Shown piece by piece: positions 49,631 through 56,868 of a stretch of 64,000 nucleotides of DNA; position 1 is the stretch's first letter; every line of letters starts with the position of its first letter. The translations under genes and the position numbers were made by a program. The stretch spans positions 496,001-560,000 of the forward strand of contig NZ_JBNCMC010000001.1 of NCBI RefSeq assembly GCF_049844995.1, read 5' to 3'. This DNA comes from Luteimicrobium sp049844995. Its GTDB lineage: Bacteria; Actinomycetota; Actinomycetes; Actinomycetales; Cellulomonadaceae. The notes below the pieces were generated by a model that made no database searches, was not told the origin of the DNA, and saw only the letters and a list, made by a program, of their open reading frames with translations.

Positions 49631-50293
49631 GTGACCACCCCGACCCCGACCCCGGCCGCCGCGACGACGCGCGCACCGGCGACCCTCCGGCCCTACCGCC
49701 GGTCCGACGCCGACGACCTCTACGACGTCTGCGTCCGCACCGCCGACGCGGGCGGCGACGCGCGCGGCCAGTACGCCTCCGACCGGCTCGTCGGCGACCT
49801 GTTCGCCCTCCCGTACGCGACGCTCGAACCCGACCTGGCGTTCGTCGTCGACGACGGCACCCGCGTCGTGGGCTACGTGGTCGGGACCGCGGACACGCCG
49901 CGCTTCGTCGAGCGGTACCGCGACGAGTGGATCCCCGCGATCGCGGGCCGCTACGCGCCGGCCCCGTCGGAGCTCACCGACGACGCCACCCCGGACGACG
50001 TCATGCACTATCTCCATGAGCACCCCGAGCGGCTGCTCGTCCCGGAGGTCGCGCCCTACCCGGCCCACCTCCACATCGACCTGCTCCCCGGCTTCCAGGG
50101 CCGGGGCCTCGGCCGCCGTCTGCTGGAGACCTTCGCGTCGGCCGCGGCGGACGCCGGCGCGCGCGCCGTCCACGTGGGAATGGTCTCGGCCAACACGGGC
50201 GCGCGCCCGTTCTACGACGCGCTCGGCTTCCACGTGATCGACGTCCCCGACGCCGGGCCGCTCACCTACCTGGGCCGCGCCACCCGCCCGTGA
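49631..50293 (+). CDS. GNAT acetyltransferase (O-GlcNAcase C-terminal-like)
   Basis: A 220-residue GNAT protein. It starts LRPYRRSDADDLYDVCVRTA, has the long insertion with YRDEWIPAIAGRYAP typical of the HAT-like domain of O-GlcNAcases and their bacterial relatives, then HLHIDLLPGFQGRGLGRRLL (acetyl-CoA loop) and VSANTGARPFYDALGFHVID. The GTG at 49631 has no clear ribosome binding site. The CelR-type operator at 49601 suggests control by cello-oligosaccharides or a related sugar, so an amino-sugar substrate is conceivable; this is inference. Confidence 0.88.
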   Translation: MTTPTPTPAAATTRAPATLRPYRRSDADDLYDVCVRTADAGGDARGQYASDRLVGDLFALPYATLEPDLAFVVDDGTRVVGYVVGTADTPRFVERYRDEWIPAIAGRYAPAPSELTDDATPDDVMHYLHEHPERLLVPEVAPYPAHLHIDLLPGFQGRGLGRRLLETFASAAADAGARAVHVGMVSANTGARPFYDALGFHVIDVPDAGPLTYLGRATRP

Positions 50294-50299
50294 ACGCCT

Positions 50300-50330
50300 G
50301 AGGGCGGCGCGACCAGGTCGCGCCGCCCTC
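50300..50330. terminator. Bidirectional hairpin terminator
   Basis: Two perfect 15-nt arms (50300-50314 and 50316-50330, GAGGGCGGCGCGACC and its complement) meet at a single base. It lies 6 nt after the GNAT stop and 27 nt before the 3' end of the convergent symporter gene, so it can serve both. Confidence 0.75.
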
Positions 50331-50357
50331 GGTGTTCTGCCCGGACGTCCGACGACG

Positions 50358-51839
50358 TCAGCGGGCGGAGCCCACCAGCTCGCCTTCGTCCTGGGTCGCC
50401 TCGGCGCCGGTGGCCGGCCCGTCAGCAGGCGACACCTCGGACCCCGTGGGGCCCTCGTCGTCGTCGGTGAACAGGTCGTCGGCGGTGGCCGCGTCGTACT
50501 GCTCGGTGTCGAGGATGCCCTCGCGCTTGGCGACGATCACCGGCACGAGCACCTGGCCCGCGACGTTGGTCGCGGTGCGGCCCATGTCGAGGATCGGGTC
50601 GATCGCCAGCAGCAGCCCGACGCCCGCGAGCGGGAGGCCCAGCGTCGAGACCGTGAGGGTCAGCATGACGAGCGCGCCCGTGAGGCCGGCCGTCGCGGCG
50701 GACCCGACCACGGAGACGAACGCGATGAGGATGTAGTCCGTGATCGACAGGTGGATGCCGAAGAGCTGCGCGATGAAGATCGCGGCGACCGCCGGGTAGA
50801 TCGAGGCGCAGCCGTCCATCTTCGTGGTCGCGCCGAGCGGCACGGCGAACGACGCGTACTCGCGCGGCACGCCGAGGTTGCGCTCGGTGACCCGCTCGGT
50901 CACGGGCAGGGTGCCGATCGAGGACCGCGACACGAACGCGAGCTGGATCGCGGGCCAGGCTCCGCGGAAGTAGCTCGAGACCTTGAGGCCGTTGCTGCGC
51001 AGGATCACGGGGTAGACGACGAACAGCACGAGCGCGAGGCCCACGTAGATCGCGATCGCGAAGCGGGCCAGCGGGGAGAGCAGGTCCCAGCCGTACGAGG
51101 CGACGGCGTTGCCGATGAGGCCCAGCGTGCCGAGCGGCGCGAGGCGGATGATCCACCACAGCACCTTCTGGACGATCGCGAGCGCGGACCGGCTGAACGC
51201 GATGAACGGGTCGGCCTTCTTGCCGGACTTGTAGGCGGCGATCCCGACGACGATCGCGATGACGACGATCTGCAGGACGTTGAAGCTGACCGCGGTGTCC
51301 GCGGCGCCGTCGGTGATCTGCGTCGAGGCGCCGAGGCCGAGGAAGTTGCCAGGGATCAGGCCGGTGAGGAAGTCGATCCAGGTGCCGGTGTGGCTGGGCG
51401 CCGCGCCCTGGCTGATGTCGAGCGAGGTGTGCTTGCCGGGCTGGAAGATCAGGCCCATCCCGATGCCGATGGCCACGGCGATCAGCGACGTGATCGCGAA
51501 CCACAGCAGCGTCTTCCAGGCGAGGCGGGCCGCGTTGGCGACGCCCTTGAGGTTCGCGATGGACACGACGATCGCGAGGAAGACGAGCGGCGGGACCACG
51601 GCCTTGAGCAGGGTCACGAAGTCCGAGCCGATGGTGCCGAGGGTCGTGGTGAGCCAGTTCGGCGTCTGGGCGTCGGCCGGGCCGACCTCGCCCATGGACC
51701 GGGCGACCCAGCCCAGGAGGAGGCCGAGGACGAGGCCCGCGACGATCTGGACGCTGAACGACGGCCAGCGCAGGCGGCGCTTGGGGGCGTCGGGTGTCGC
51801 GGCGGCGTCGGGCCGGGCGACGGAGGAAGGCGTGGACAC
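50358..51839 (-). CDS. DAACS-family symporter, probably L-cystine:cation (TcyP-like)
   Basis: A 493-residue Na+(H+)/dicarboxylate-amino acid symporter. About ten membrane segments are seen, with re-entrant hairpin motifs: the Ser-rich FVSRSSIGTLPVTERV, the TTKMDGCASIYP segment in the family's NMDGTA position, and IDPILDMGRTATNVAGQVLV (MGRTxxN). The YPVILRSNG and ILDTEQYD features fit the TcyP branch. The GTG at 51839 has AAGGA upstream. A cysteine leader peptide 217 bp upstream on the same strand supports cystine as substrate. Confidence 0.85.
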   Translation of the reverse strand: MSTPSSVARPDAAATPDAPKRRLRWPSFSVQIVAGLVLGLLLGWVARSMGEVGPADAQTPNWLTTTLGTIGSDFVTLLKAVVPPLVFLAIVVSIANLKGVANAARLAWKTLLWFAITSLIAVAIGIGMGLIFQPGKHTSLDISQGAAPSHTGTWIDFLTGLIPGNFLGLGASTQITDGAADTAVSFNVLQIVVIAIVVGIAAYKSGKKADPFIAFSRSALAIVQKVLWWIIRLAPLGTLGLIGNAVASYGWDLLSPLARFAIAIYVGLALVLFVVYPVILRSNGLKVSSYFRGAWPAIQLAFVSRSSIGTLPVTERVTERNLGVPREYASFAVPLGATTKMDGCASIYPAVAAIFIAQLFGIHLSITDYILIAFVSVVGSAATAGLTGALVMLTLTVSTLGLPLAGVGLLLAIDPILDMGRTATNVAGQVLVPVIVAKREGILDTEQYDAATADDLFTDDDEGPTGSEVSPADGPATGAEATQDEGELVGSAR

Positions 51840-52056
51840 AGGGGTTCCTTGTCTGGTGGTCGCGGAGTGTTTCTGCGGGTGCGCGAGCGCACGCGCACGG
51901 AGGTGCGGGGTGCTGCAGGGGATCGACCGGCGCACGACGTCGGCCGCGTGGGTGCACGCGACGAACGGGGGTCAGGCGGGGGTCGGGTGAGCGGGGGCCG
52001 CTCGGTGCGGCCGGCGTCGGTGCCGGCGGCGGGTGCTCGCGGGGAGCGCTACCTGT

Positions 52057-52128
52057 TCAGCGACACAGCGCGCTGGCGACGCGTCGGAAGTCGACGTCGC
52101 GGCGCGCGGTGAACAGGCGCTGGAGCAC
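52057..52128 (-). CDS. Cysteine leader peptide (uORF) of the cystine symporter
   Basis: A 23-codon reading frame on the minus strand with AGGAG eight bases before its GTG at 52128. It is rich in Arg and ends DVDFRRVASALCR-stop. Actinobacterial leader peptides ahead of sulfur and cysteine genes share the pattern R-R/H-x-D-x-x-R-V-A/S-S-A-x-C. The single Cys (codon TGT) lies two codons before the stop. Stalling at this codon when charged tRNA-Cys is scarce would alter the downstream RNA fold and allow expression of the symporter gene. It is too short for ordinary gene callers. Confidence 0.75.
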   Translation of the reverse strand: MLQRLFTARRDVDFRRVASALCR

Positions 52129-52273
52129 GGGGTCTCTCCTGAGGAGTGAAGGCAGTACCGGTCGGTACGAGGAGCGAGCGTAACAGCAGGTCCATCACAC
52201 GGACAAAGATCCCGTGAAGTGAGACGAAACGTTCCGAACTTTGAGGCCCGCCCCGCCGTCGCCCGCCGAGATA

Positions 52274-52630
52274 TCAGCGTCGCTCGACCGCGGCCTGGCA
52301 GTCCACGCACAGCCGCGCCGTCGGGCGAGCCGTCAGCCGGGCGTCCGGGATCGGGCGCCCGCAGCGCTCGCAACGCCCGTACGTGCCGTCGTCGAGCCGG
52401 GCCGACGCCGCGTCGACCTCGTCGAGCTGACGGCGCGCGTCCGCGGCGAGCACGGCGGCCTGGGCGCGGTCGAAGGCGAGCGTCGAGCCCTCGGGGTCGT
52501 GCTCGTCGTCGGAGTTCGCGTCCCGCCGGGCGACCGCGATGTCGTCGAGCTGCTCCTCGAGCGCCGCGAGACGCCCGGTCGCCTCGCGCCGGAGCTCGTC
52601 GAGGCGCTCCCGCACCTGCGTGTCGTCCAT
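52274..52630 (-). CDS. DksA/TraR-like zinc-finger protein
   Basis: A 118-residue protein. An N-terminal coiled coil (about 3-75) is followed by a C4 zinc finger, GRCERCGRPIPDARL then LCVDCQAAVE (CxxC-17-CxxC). DksA-type proteins reach into the RNA polymerase secondary channel and modulate initiation with ppGpp. The Asp pair at the coiled-coil tip is not evident, so exact DksA function is uncertain. The start is the ATG at 52630, with the divergent corA gene 73 bp away. Confidence 0.88.
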   Translation of the reverse strand: MDDTQVRERLDELRREATGRLAALEEQLDDIAVARRDANSDDEHDPEGSTLAFDRAQAAVLAADARRQLDEVDAASARLDDGTYGRCERCGRPIPDARLTARPTARLCVDCQAAVERR

Positions 52631-52703
52631 CCCTCGAGTGTGCCCCGGTGCGCCGTCGGCGGTGCGGCTCGGCCCGCCCCGGTCGTCGCGGCAGACTACG
52701 GGG

Positions 52704-53693
52704 ATGACCACGAGCGCCGTCCGGACCCGCGCCTGGCGAGACGGCACGGTCGTCGCCGAGGACTTCCCCTTCGACCAGATCTCCGACTACGTGGACTCCG
52801 GGGACTGCCTCGTGTGGGCCGACGTCTGCGCCCCGGACGACGAGATCCTCGCGGGCCTCGCGGAGGAGCTGCGCCTCGACCCGCACGCCGTCGAGGACGC
52901 GCGCGGCCGCAACGAGCGGCCCAAGGCCGCGCGGTACCCGACGCACACGTTCGTGACGACCGACGCCCTGCGTCGCGACCCCGGGACCGGGGAGGTCGTC
53001 ATGACGCGAGTCTCCGTGTTCACGACCAAGCACGCGGTCGTGACCGTCCGGCTCGACGACGGGTTCGACATCGGCCCCGTCCTGCAGCGCTGGGACGAGA
53101 ACGCCGCGCTGCTGCGCTACGGGCCGAGGGCTCTCGTCTACGGCCTCCTCGACGTCCTGGTCGACCAGTACTTCGAGACGCTGCAAGGCATCGACGACGA
53201 GGTCGAGGCGCTCGAGGACGCCCTGTTCGAGGAGTCGCCCACGAGCGGGCGCCGCCTGCAGGAGCGGACGTTCCGGGCCCGCAAGGACCTCGCGCGGGTC
53301 CGGCGCGTCGTGCTCCCGATGCGCGAGGTCGTCAACACGGTGACGCGGCGCGCGATCGAGCCCGACGACAGCGGCGAGCTGGTCCCGTACTTCGAGGACC
53401 TGTACGACCACGTGCTCCGCGCCACCGACTGGAGCGACTCGCTGCGGGACCTCATCGCCTCGGTCCACGAGACGACGATGGCGCTCGCCGACAACCGGAT
53501 GAACCAGGTCATGAAGCAGCTGACGGCCTGGGCGGCGATCATCGCGGTGCCCACCGCGATCACGGGATTCTTCGGCCAGAACGTCCCGTTCCCGGGCTTC
53601 GGCCGCCCGTGGGGCGTCTCCCTGAGTGTCGGGCTGATCGTCGTCGTCGCTGTCGTCCTCTACGCGCAGTTCAAGCGCAAGGACTGGCTCTGA
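52704..53693 (+). CDS. corA: CorA-family divalent cation transporter
   Basis: A 329-residue Mg2+/Co2+ channel. A long cytoplasmic domain (about 1-265) with LRLDPHAVEDARGRNERPKA and the stalk LQERTFRARKDLARVRRVVL ends in two membrane helices. The selectivity loop after the first is ITGFFGQNVPFPG: GQN stands where most CorA proteins have GMN, a variant seen in some ZntB/CorA subgroups. The C-terminus is the usual basic FKRKDWL. The ATG at 52704 has no ribosome binding site and may be leaderless. Confidence 0.9.
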   Translation: MTTSAVRTRAWRDGTVVAEDFPFDQISDYVDSGDCLVWADVCAPDDEILAGLAEELRLDPHAVEDARGRNERPKAARYPTHTFVTTDALRRDPGTGEVVMTRVSVFTTKHAVVTVRLDDGFDIGPVLQRWDENAALLRYGPRALVYGLLDVLVDQYFETLQGIDDEVEALEDALFEESPTSGRRLQERTFRARKDLARVRRVVLPMREVVNTVTRRAIEPDDSGELVPYFEDLYDHVLRATDWSDSLRDLIASVHETTMALADNRMNQVMKQLTAWAAIIAVPTAITGFFGQNVPFPGFGRPWGVSLSVGLIVVVAVVLYAQFKRKDWL

Positions 53694-53703
53694 GGCCCCC
53701 ATT

Positions 53704-53780
53704 CTCCGCGAGGTAGCGCCTTTCGCTCGAGACAGCACGTACTCCGCGCTACCTCGGGCGAAAGGCGCTACCTCGCGGAG
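53704..53780. repeat. Nested palindromic element, family A copy 1
   Basis: The outer arms are perfect 23-mers (53704-53726 and 53758-53780), with core GAGGTAGCGCCTTTCGC. The 31-nt centre contains a second imperfect stem (GAGACAGC pairing with GCTACCTC), so half-arms occur four times. It begins 10 nt after the corA stop and lies left of the nuclease-like gene. A sister copy lies directly after that gene. Confidence 0.82.
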
Positions 53781-53876
53781 GGCGGGGGCCGACGTCGGGC
53801 CTGTGGACGACCCGCGCGGTGCACAGGCACGCGCTGACCCCGCGCCGCCGGGCGGGCGGGAGCGGACGATGACGCG

Positions 53877-54902
53877 ATGCTCACGATCGCCCGGGCGTCC
53901 GCGTCGACGCCGTCGAATCAGCCCGTCGTTCATCCCGCCCGCCTGGGCCAGGGCGTGCCGCTCGAGAGGCCCGCGCTGCCCCACATCAGCCGGTTCGACC
54001 CCGAGCGCCGGGCCGAGCACGAGCGCTCGCTGGCGGACGGGTCCCTGATCCGGGTCCGAGCGGGCGTCTACGCGCCCCCGGTGACGGCGGAAGGCCCTGC
54101 CCGGCGCCGCAAGGAGGAGGTGCTGCTCGGCGCGCGCGCGGCGCTCGAGAAGCTGCGGGTCGAGTTCTGGTTCAGCCACGACACCGCCGCGCTGCTCTGG
54201 GGTCTGTGGACGTGGCGTCTGTCGGGTCAGGTCCATCTGACGCACCTCCGGACCCAGCACGTCGACGGCGCACGTGCGGGATCGACGACCCGGCACTGGA
54301 CGGACCTGCCCGAGCGGCAGAGGACGGCGTGGGTCGACGACGGCACGGGGCTCCTCGTCCCCGTGACGAGCCTCGAACGCACGATCGTTGACTGCGCGCG
54401 GAGCTGCCCGCCGGACGCGGGGCTCGTGGTCGCCGACGCCGGACTCCGCCTCGGCGCCGACCGCGACGTCGTCGAGGCAGTGCTCGCAGAAGCGTCCGGC
54501 GGTCGTGGCGTGCGGCGCGCGCGACGGGTCGTGGCGGCGGCCGACCCGCGGTCCGAGTCGCCGATCGAGAGCGTGACCCGGTGGGTCGTCGTCGACGCGG
54601 GGCTGCCGACGCCGGAGCTCGCCATCGAGCAACAGACCTGGTCGGGACGTTACTGGGTGGACCTCGGGTGGCCAGAGCTCAAGGTCGGGATAGAGGTGGA
54701 CGGGCTCGAGAAGTACTCCGGCCGGTACGGGGACCCGAGGCAGGTGCTCCTGGACGAGAAGCGCCGCCACGACGCGCTCGTCGAGGCGGGGTGGCTGCTC
54801 ATCCGCGTGAGCCTGCAGGACCTGCTCGATCCCGCCAGGCTGGTCGCGCGGATCGTGGCGGCGCTCCGCTCCCGCGGCTGGAGGAGGGGCGCACCGATGT
54901 AG
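53877..54902 (+). CDS. AbiEi-like N-terminus plus PD-(D/E)XK (DUF559-like) nuclease domain
   Basis: A protein of 341 residues. The N-terminal third (about 35-110) resembles the winged-helix antitoxin domain of AbiEi-type proteins (RAEHERSLADGSLIRVRAGV, WFSHDTAALLWGLW). The C-terminal 120 residues match a VSR/DUF559-type endonuclease fold: SPIESVTRWVVVDAGLPTPE, YWVDLGWPELKVGIEVDGLE, then KRRHDALVEAGWLLIRVSLQ. The E...D...E-x-D set is complete. No AbiEii toxin gene is next to it. It is bracketed by two family A palindromes, the right one touching its TAG stop. Confidence 0.78.
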   Translation: MLTIARASASTPSNQPVVHPARLGQGVPLERPALPHISRFDPERRAEHERSLADGSLIRVRAGVYAPPVTAEGPARRRKEEVLLGARAALEKLRVEFWFSHDTAALLWGLWTWRLSGQVHLTHLRTQHVDGARAGSTTRHWTDLPERQRTAWVDDGTGLLVPVTSLERTIVDCARSCPPDAGLVVADAGLRLGADRDVVEAVLAEASGGRGVRRARRVVAAADPRSESPIESVTRWVVVDAGLPTPELAIEQQTWSGRYWVDLGWPELKVGIEVDGLEKYSGRYGDPRQVLLDEKRRHDALVEAGWLLIRVSLQDLLDPARLVARIVAALRSRGWRRGAPM

Positions 54903-54970
54903 CGAGGTAGCGCCTTTCGCCTCAGATAGCACGGATTCAGCGCTATCTCGGGCTCAAGGCGCTACCTCGC
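54902..54970. repeat. Nested palindromic element, family A copy 2
   Basis: The outer arms are perfect 15-mers (54902-54916 and 54956-54970, GCGAGGTAGCGCCTT and its complement). The inner hairpin is AGATAGC (54924-54930) with GCTATCT (54942-54948). The inner stem differs from copy 1 but stays paired, which suggests that structure is kept. The element's first base is the last base of the nuclease stop codon. Confidence 0.82.
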
Positions 54971-55130
54971 GGACGGACTAGCGCGGGTGACGTCCTCGGG
55001 CGGCGGGTCGGCGGGTGAAACGCTCCGGACCCGCGTCACGATCCCCCCTGGGTCGGCTCCCCTCTGCGTAGGACGGAGCCGTGCGCCGGACGCGCGGTGG
55101 CCGTGGACCGCGGACGACTGGGTGCTCGAC

Positions 55131-55961
55131 GTGACCGATGCTCGGCAGGACACCACGACGCGCGTGGCGACATGCGTCGGCGACCTGAGCGTGCGGGTCG
55201 TCGGCAGCGGTCCGCCGGCCCTCCTGTGGCACAGCCTCCTCGTGGACTCGTCGTCCTGGACCCGGGTCGAGGACGACCTCGCGGGGCGCCGGACGCTCGT
55301 CATGGTGGACGCGCCGGGGCACGGGCGGAGCGCCTGCCCGCCGCGTCGCTTCGGCATCCACGACTGCGCGGCGGCCGCGCTGGACGTGATGGACGCGCTC
55401 GGGCTCTCGGTCGTCGACTGGCTGGGTGTCGCGTGGGGAGGCCGGGTGGGCCTCGCGTTCGCGGCGGCGTACGGCGAGCGGCTCCGGTCGCTGACGACGT
55501 TCAGCGCGCCTCCCTTCCGTCTGTCCGCCGCCTGGCGGAGGGTCACGGCCTCGCTGCTCGTCCCGTACCGCCTGCTGGGCCCGGTGGCCCCGGTCACCGA
55601 GGCCGCCATGAGGACGGTGCTGGGCGAGCGTGCGCGCCGGACGGACGTCGAGGCCGCGATCCTCGTGAGCCGGGCGTTCCTCGGCGCCGGCCGGACCGGC
55701 ATGGCCCGGACCGTCAGCAACGCGCTGCTCCACCCCGAGGACCTGAGCGGCGTGCTCGCCCGGATCACCGTCCCGACGCTCGTGGTCGCCGGCGGCGACG
55801 ACGAGACCTTCACCGCCGACGACGCGGCGGCGGTGGCGGCGTCGATGCCGAACGCGCGCAGCGACGTGCTCGAGTCGGTGTTCCGTCTGGCCCCGCTCGA
55901 GCGTCCCCACGAGACCACCAAGCTCGTGCTGGACCACTGGGACCAGTCCGCCTGGGCATGA
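55131..55961 (+). CDS. Alpha/beta hydrolase-fold protein lacking the nucleophile Ser
   Basis: About 276 residues from the GTG at 55131; in-frame GTGs at 55122 and 54987 are alternatives, but codons before 55122 lack the usual third-position bias. The fold is clear: LLWHSLLVDSSSWTRVEDDL, VMVDAPGHGRSA, DWLGVAWGGRVGLAFA, LVVAGGDDETFTADDA, and a late His in LERPHETTKL. The nucleophile elbow normally reads G-x-S-x-G, but here it is GVAWGG with Ala in place of Ser, so classical hydrolysis is unlikely. It may bind a ligand or act by another mechanism. Confidence 0.78.
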   Translation: MTDARQDTTTRVATCVGDLSVRVVGSGPPALLWHSLLVDSSSWTRVEDDLAGRRTLVMVDAPGHGRSACPPRRFGIHDCAAAALDVMDALGLSVVDWLGVAWGGRVGLAFAAAYGERLRSLTTFSAPPFRLSAAWRRVTASLLVPYRLLGPVAPVTEAAMRTVLGERARRTDVEAAILVSRAFLGAGRTGMARTVSNALLHPEDLSGVLARITVPTLVVAGGDDETFTADDAAAVAASMPNARSDVLESVFRLAPLERPHETTKLVLDHWDQSAWA

Positions 55962-56075
55962 ACTCCTCCCGCCCGTTGCGGCGGCGTGTGACGCGCGCGA
56001 CACTGGAACCACCGGCGCCCCGTGCGCCGGGTGTTGGCTCTGAACCGTGCTGACCGACCCGAGGGGGTGGCCCTC

Positions 56076-56774
56076 ATGGCTACCGCGTACGACGTCCTGC
56101 CGATGCTGGGACGTGGCAAGCACCGCAACCCGCGCAAGGGCGCCTGCTTCATGGAGCTCGCGTCGTACCTGGCGGGCGAGAAGTGGTCCGACCATCCCGC
56201 CTGCACCCATCCGCTGCTCGCGATGCTGGCGCGCGCGGTGAACGACCTGACCTCCGACGCCGGCCGGCCCCAGCTCGCGCCGCTGATCCCGTCGGTGATC
56301 GGCGTGAACAGCGACGACGCGCACTGGGACATCCAGATCGCGCTCGACGCCGCCGTCGCGGCGCTCCCCGACGCCCCCGAGTACCGGCAGCGCACTCTTG
56401 CTGTCGCGATCATCGCGTGCGAGCGGATCCTCGACGACCTCGACGCCCGCGAACCGGGGACGCGGTCCCTCGGGGCGCAGTCGGCGCTCGCGGAGGTCCC
56501 GACGACGACCGCCTGGGCCGAGGAGTTCTGCCGCGGCTCGATCGCCAAGCCCGCGCGGTTCGTGCGCGACGCGGCACCGAGCATCGTCGGGTCCGCGGTG
56601 CTGGCCATCGCGGAGTCGGCGACCCCCGACGTCGACGCGCGGCTGCGCCGCCTGCTCGACGAGACCATCACACGGTGCCGCGCCTGGGCCGAGGTCGACG
56701 GCGACGAGCCGCGGACGCTCGCGCCGGACGTCTGGAGCGACGTCGTGCGTGCGGTGCCGGCCGAGGCGGTCTGA
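56076..56774 (+). CDS. Conserved actinobacterial protein, unknown function
   Basis: A 232-residue, mostly helical, soluble protein. It begins with GKHRNPRKGACFMELASYLA and EKWSDHPACTHPLLAMLARA, a pattern I have seen in hypothetical proteins of actinobacteria but cannot link to a function. A run of Ala/Asp/Leu helices follows (DIQIALDAAVAALPDAPEYR). The ATG at 56076 has GAGGGGG upstream. The conserved Cys/His residues near the N-terminus (GACF, DHPACTHP) might bind a metal, but this is speculation. Confidence 0.72.
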   Translation: MATAYDVLPMLGRGKHRNPRKGACFMELASYLAGEKWSDHPACTHPLLAMLARAVNDLTSDAGRPQLAPLIPSVIGVNSDDAHWDIQIALDAAVAALPDAPEYRQRTLAVAIIACERILDDLDAREPGTRSLGAQSALAEVPTTTAWAEEFCRGSIAKPARFVRDAAPSIVGSAVLAIAESATPDVDARLRRLLDETITRCRAWAEVDGDEPRTLAPDVWSDVVRAVPAEAV

Positions 56775-56814
56775 CTCCGTCCGCGCGGCCGACGCCGCAC
56801 CCACCCTCCCGGTC

Positions 56815-56846
56815 GAACGGGCGCGCCCCGCGGGGCGCGCCCGTTC
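56815..56846 (+). terminator. Hairpin terminator
   Basis: Perfect 15-nt arms (56815-56829 and 56832-56846, GAACGGGCGCGCCCC and its complement) with a GC dinucleotide between. It lies 41 nt after the stop of the unknown gene and directly before the promoter of the aminotransferase. Confidence 0.72.
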
Positions 56847-56856
56847 CGCACGTCGC

Positions 56857-56862
56857 TAGCCT
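56857..56862 (+). promoter_or_regulatory. -10 box TAGCCT of a leaderless promoter
   Basis: TAGCCT ends 6 nt before the GTG at 56869. The terminator hairpin just upstream separates it from the preceding gene. Confidence 0.5.
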
Positions 56863-56868
56863 CGTGCT

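Noticed and set aside
53877..54902. Complete AbiE toxin-antitoxin system
   Set aside because: The N-terminus resembles an AbiEi antitoxin domain, but no AbiEii nucleotidyltransferase gene is adjacent.
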